The position numbers and the translations under genes were made by a program. From NCBI RefSeq assembly GCF_002836515.1, contig NZ_PJBC01000001.1, positions 62,001 through 126,000 on the forward strand: 64,000 nucleotides of DNA, read 5' to 3'. This document shows positions 63,146 to 64,000 of the stretch, piece by piece. The notes beneath the pieces were generated by a model. That model did no database searches. It was not told where the DNA came from and was given only the letters and a program-made list of their open reading frames with translations. Source of the DNA: Pseudomonas sp. Choline-02u-1. Lineage in GTDB: Bacteria > Pseudomonadota > Gammaproteobacteria > Pseudomonadales > Pseudomonadaceae. How positions within the stretch are numbered: position 1 is the first letter of the stretch; each line of letters starts with the position of its first letter.

Positions 63146-63168
63146 TGAGCCTGGCTGGGGATGGCGGG

Positions 63169-63867
63169 TCAAATCGACCGCTGATTCACCCGCGCCATCA
63201 ACTGTTCAGCACTTTCCTTGCGCTCGGAATAGCGGTCCACCAGGTGCGCCTGCTGCCCACGCAGCAGCACGGTGAACTTGACCAGTTCTTCCATCACATC
63301 CACCACACGGTCGTAGAACTGCGAGGGTTTCATCCGCCCTTCTTCGTCGAATTCCATATAGGCCTTCGGCACCGAGGATTGGTTGGGGATGGTGAACATG
63401 CGCATCCAGCGGCCGAGGACGCGTAGTTGGTTGACCACGTTGAACGACTGCGAGCCGCCGCAGACTTGCATCACCGCCAGGGTTTTGCCTTGGGTCGGGC
63501 GCACAGCGCCGAGTTCCAGCGGGATCCAGTCGATCTGTGCTTTGAACACGGCGGACATCGCGCCGTGGCGTTCTGGCGAGCACCAGACCTGGCCTTCCGA
63601 CCACAACACCAGATCGCGCAATTCCTGGACCTTGGGATGGTCGACCGGGACGTCGTCGGGCAATGGCAAACCGGATGGGTTGAAGATCCGCGTTTCGGCG
63701 CCGAAGTGTTCGAGCAGGCGCGCGGCCTCTTCCACCAACAAGCGGCTGAAGGAGCGTTCACGGGTCGAGCCGTAGAGAAGAAGGATGCGCGGTTTGTGTT
63801 CGCCGACATTCGATGGCTTAACAGCGTCGATCAGGCTGGCGTCGAGGTTGGGCAAATGATTTGTCAT
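63169..63867 (-). CDS. arsH: NADPH-dependent FMN reductase/organoarsenical oxidase ArsH
   Basis: A 232-residue flavoprotein that oxidises trivalent methyl- and aryl-arsenicals using NADPH. It has the ArsH pattern: [20 protein letters not shown] (FMN phosphate loop), [40 protein letters not shown] and [25 protein letters not shown] lies just before the ATG at 63867. It follows arsC by nine bases in one operon. Confidence 0.95.
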   Translation of the reverse strand: MTNHLPNLDASLIDAVKPSNVGEHKPRILLLYGSTRERSFSRLLVEEAARLLEHFGAETRIFNPSGLPLPDDVPVDHPKVQELRDLVLWSEGQVWCSPERHGAMSAVFKAQIDWIPLELGAVRPTQGKTLAVMQVCGGSQSFNVVNQLRVLGRWMRMFTIPNQSSVPKAYMEFDEEGRMKPSQFYDRVVDVMEELVKFTVLLRGQQAHLVDRYSERKESAEQLMARVNQRSI

Positions 63868-63876
63868 GAAGCCTCC

Positions 63877-64000
63877 TTACAGCGTGCCGATGCGATCGAG
63901 TTCGGCTTTCAGTTGCTCACGACTGAGCGAGTGAAACGGCAGATCGAGGAAGGCTTGGCAGCGTTCACCGATGCGCATCAGAGTGGCTTGGAATGCCCCG
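63877..64000 (-). CDS. arsC: Arsenate reductase ArsC, C-terminal end
   Basis: Only the last 41 residues are in the window: AFQATLMRIGERCQAFLDLP then FHSLSREQLKAELDRIGTL. This tail is characteristic of the thioredoxin/glutaredoxin-type arsenate reductases of Pseudomonas (low-molecular-weight phosphatase fold). The catalytic cysteines lie outside the window. It is upstream of arsH in the same operon. Confidence 0.85.
   Translation of the reverse strand, partial: GAFQATLMRIGERCQAFLDLPFHSLSREQLKAELDRIGTL

Overview
The window is a piece of a high-GC Pseudomonas chromosome, most likely from the fluorescens group. The evidence is the gene content (PFE-type arylesterase, DUF1652, a fused AB subunit of the Sha/Mnh antiporter, AlkC with an Ig-like tail, GntR/LysR/AraC-rich gene neighbourhoods), the ATGA-type stop/start overlaps, and many REP elements of the form GGGAGCGGGCTTGCTCGCGA between genes. 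No rRNA, tRNA, prophage, IS element or CRISPR array was seen. Most of it is ordinary housekeeping and accessory metabolism.

Layout. 1-4.0 kb: 5' part of map with a ParD-like gene, then a cobalamin riboswitch in front of a three-gene BtuF/BtuC/BtuD-type importer. 4.0-8.1 kb: a metE reduced to its N-terminal half, and a cystathionine beta-synthase / gamma-lyase pair for reverse transsulfuration; together with the B12 locus this is a sulfur amino acid block. 8.1-12.4 kb: hybrid histidine kinase divergent from a LuxR-type response regulator, an SBF-like transporter and an AraC regulator. 12.5-15 kb: TerC-family protein and a PotF-like binding protein. 15-20.6 kb: an NCS1 permease, a flavin reductase, a dCache chemoreceptor and a luciferase-family monooxygenase, arranged in two divergent pairs that share a TGGTATACCA-type operator. 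20.7-24.7 kb: arylesterase, GST, PtrR/Sad. 24.7-26.6 kb: a 4 x 129 bp REP-pair array in front of two PqiA-type genes. 26.5-34.3 kb: YdiJ-type D-2-hydroxyglutarate dehydrogenase with a LysR regulator, then a glucarate operon (MFS transporter, gudD) with divergent LysR.

34.3-46.4 kb holds many small Pseudomonas-specific genes, a broken DUF6338 gene with a 35-bp tandem duplication, a NUDIX hydrolase, a deacetylase lipoprotein, an SsuA-like binding protein, a YedK/HMCES protein, ppnN, an FAD/NAD(P) oxidoreductase behind an XRE-cupin regulator, and an EamA exporter. 46.6-52.7 kb is the six-gene Sha/Mnh monovalent cation/proton antiporter operon. 53-60.7 kb: ProX-like binding protein, a small gene cluster of unknown function next to an A+T-richer gap, DUF2789, a chemoreceptor with its sensor-like domain at the C terminus, a two-cysteine DksA-like protein, GST and alkC. 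60.8-63.1 kb: an orphan T6SS lipase effector (Tle1/DUF2235) with its DUF2931 immunity lipoprotein. 63.2-64 kb: arsH and the 3' end of arsC.

The best candidate for an undescribed system is the 15-20.5 kb cluster: uptake, chemotaxis and two-component flavin-dependent oxidation apparently placed under one regulator that is not encoded in the window. Its substrate cannot be read from the sequence; a nitrogen heterocycle is a reasonable guess by analogy with the Rut pathway.
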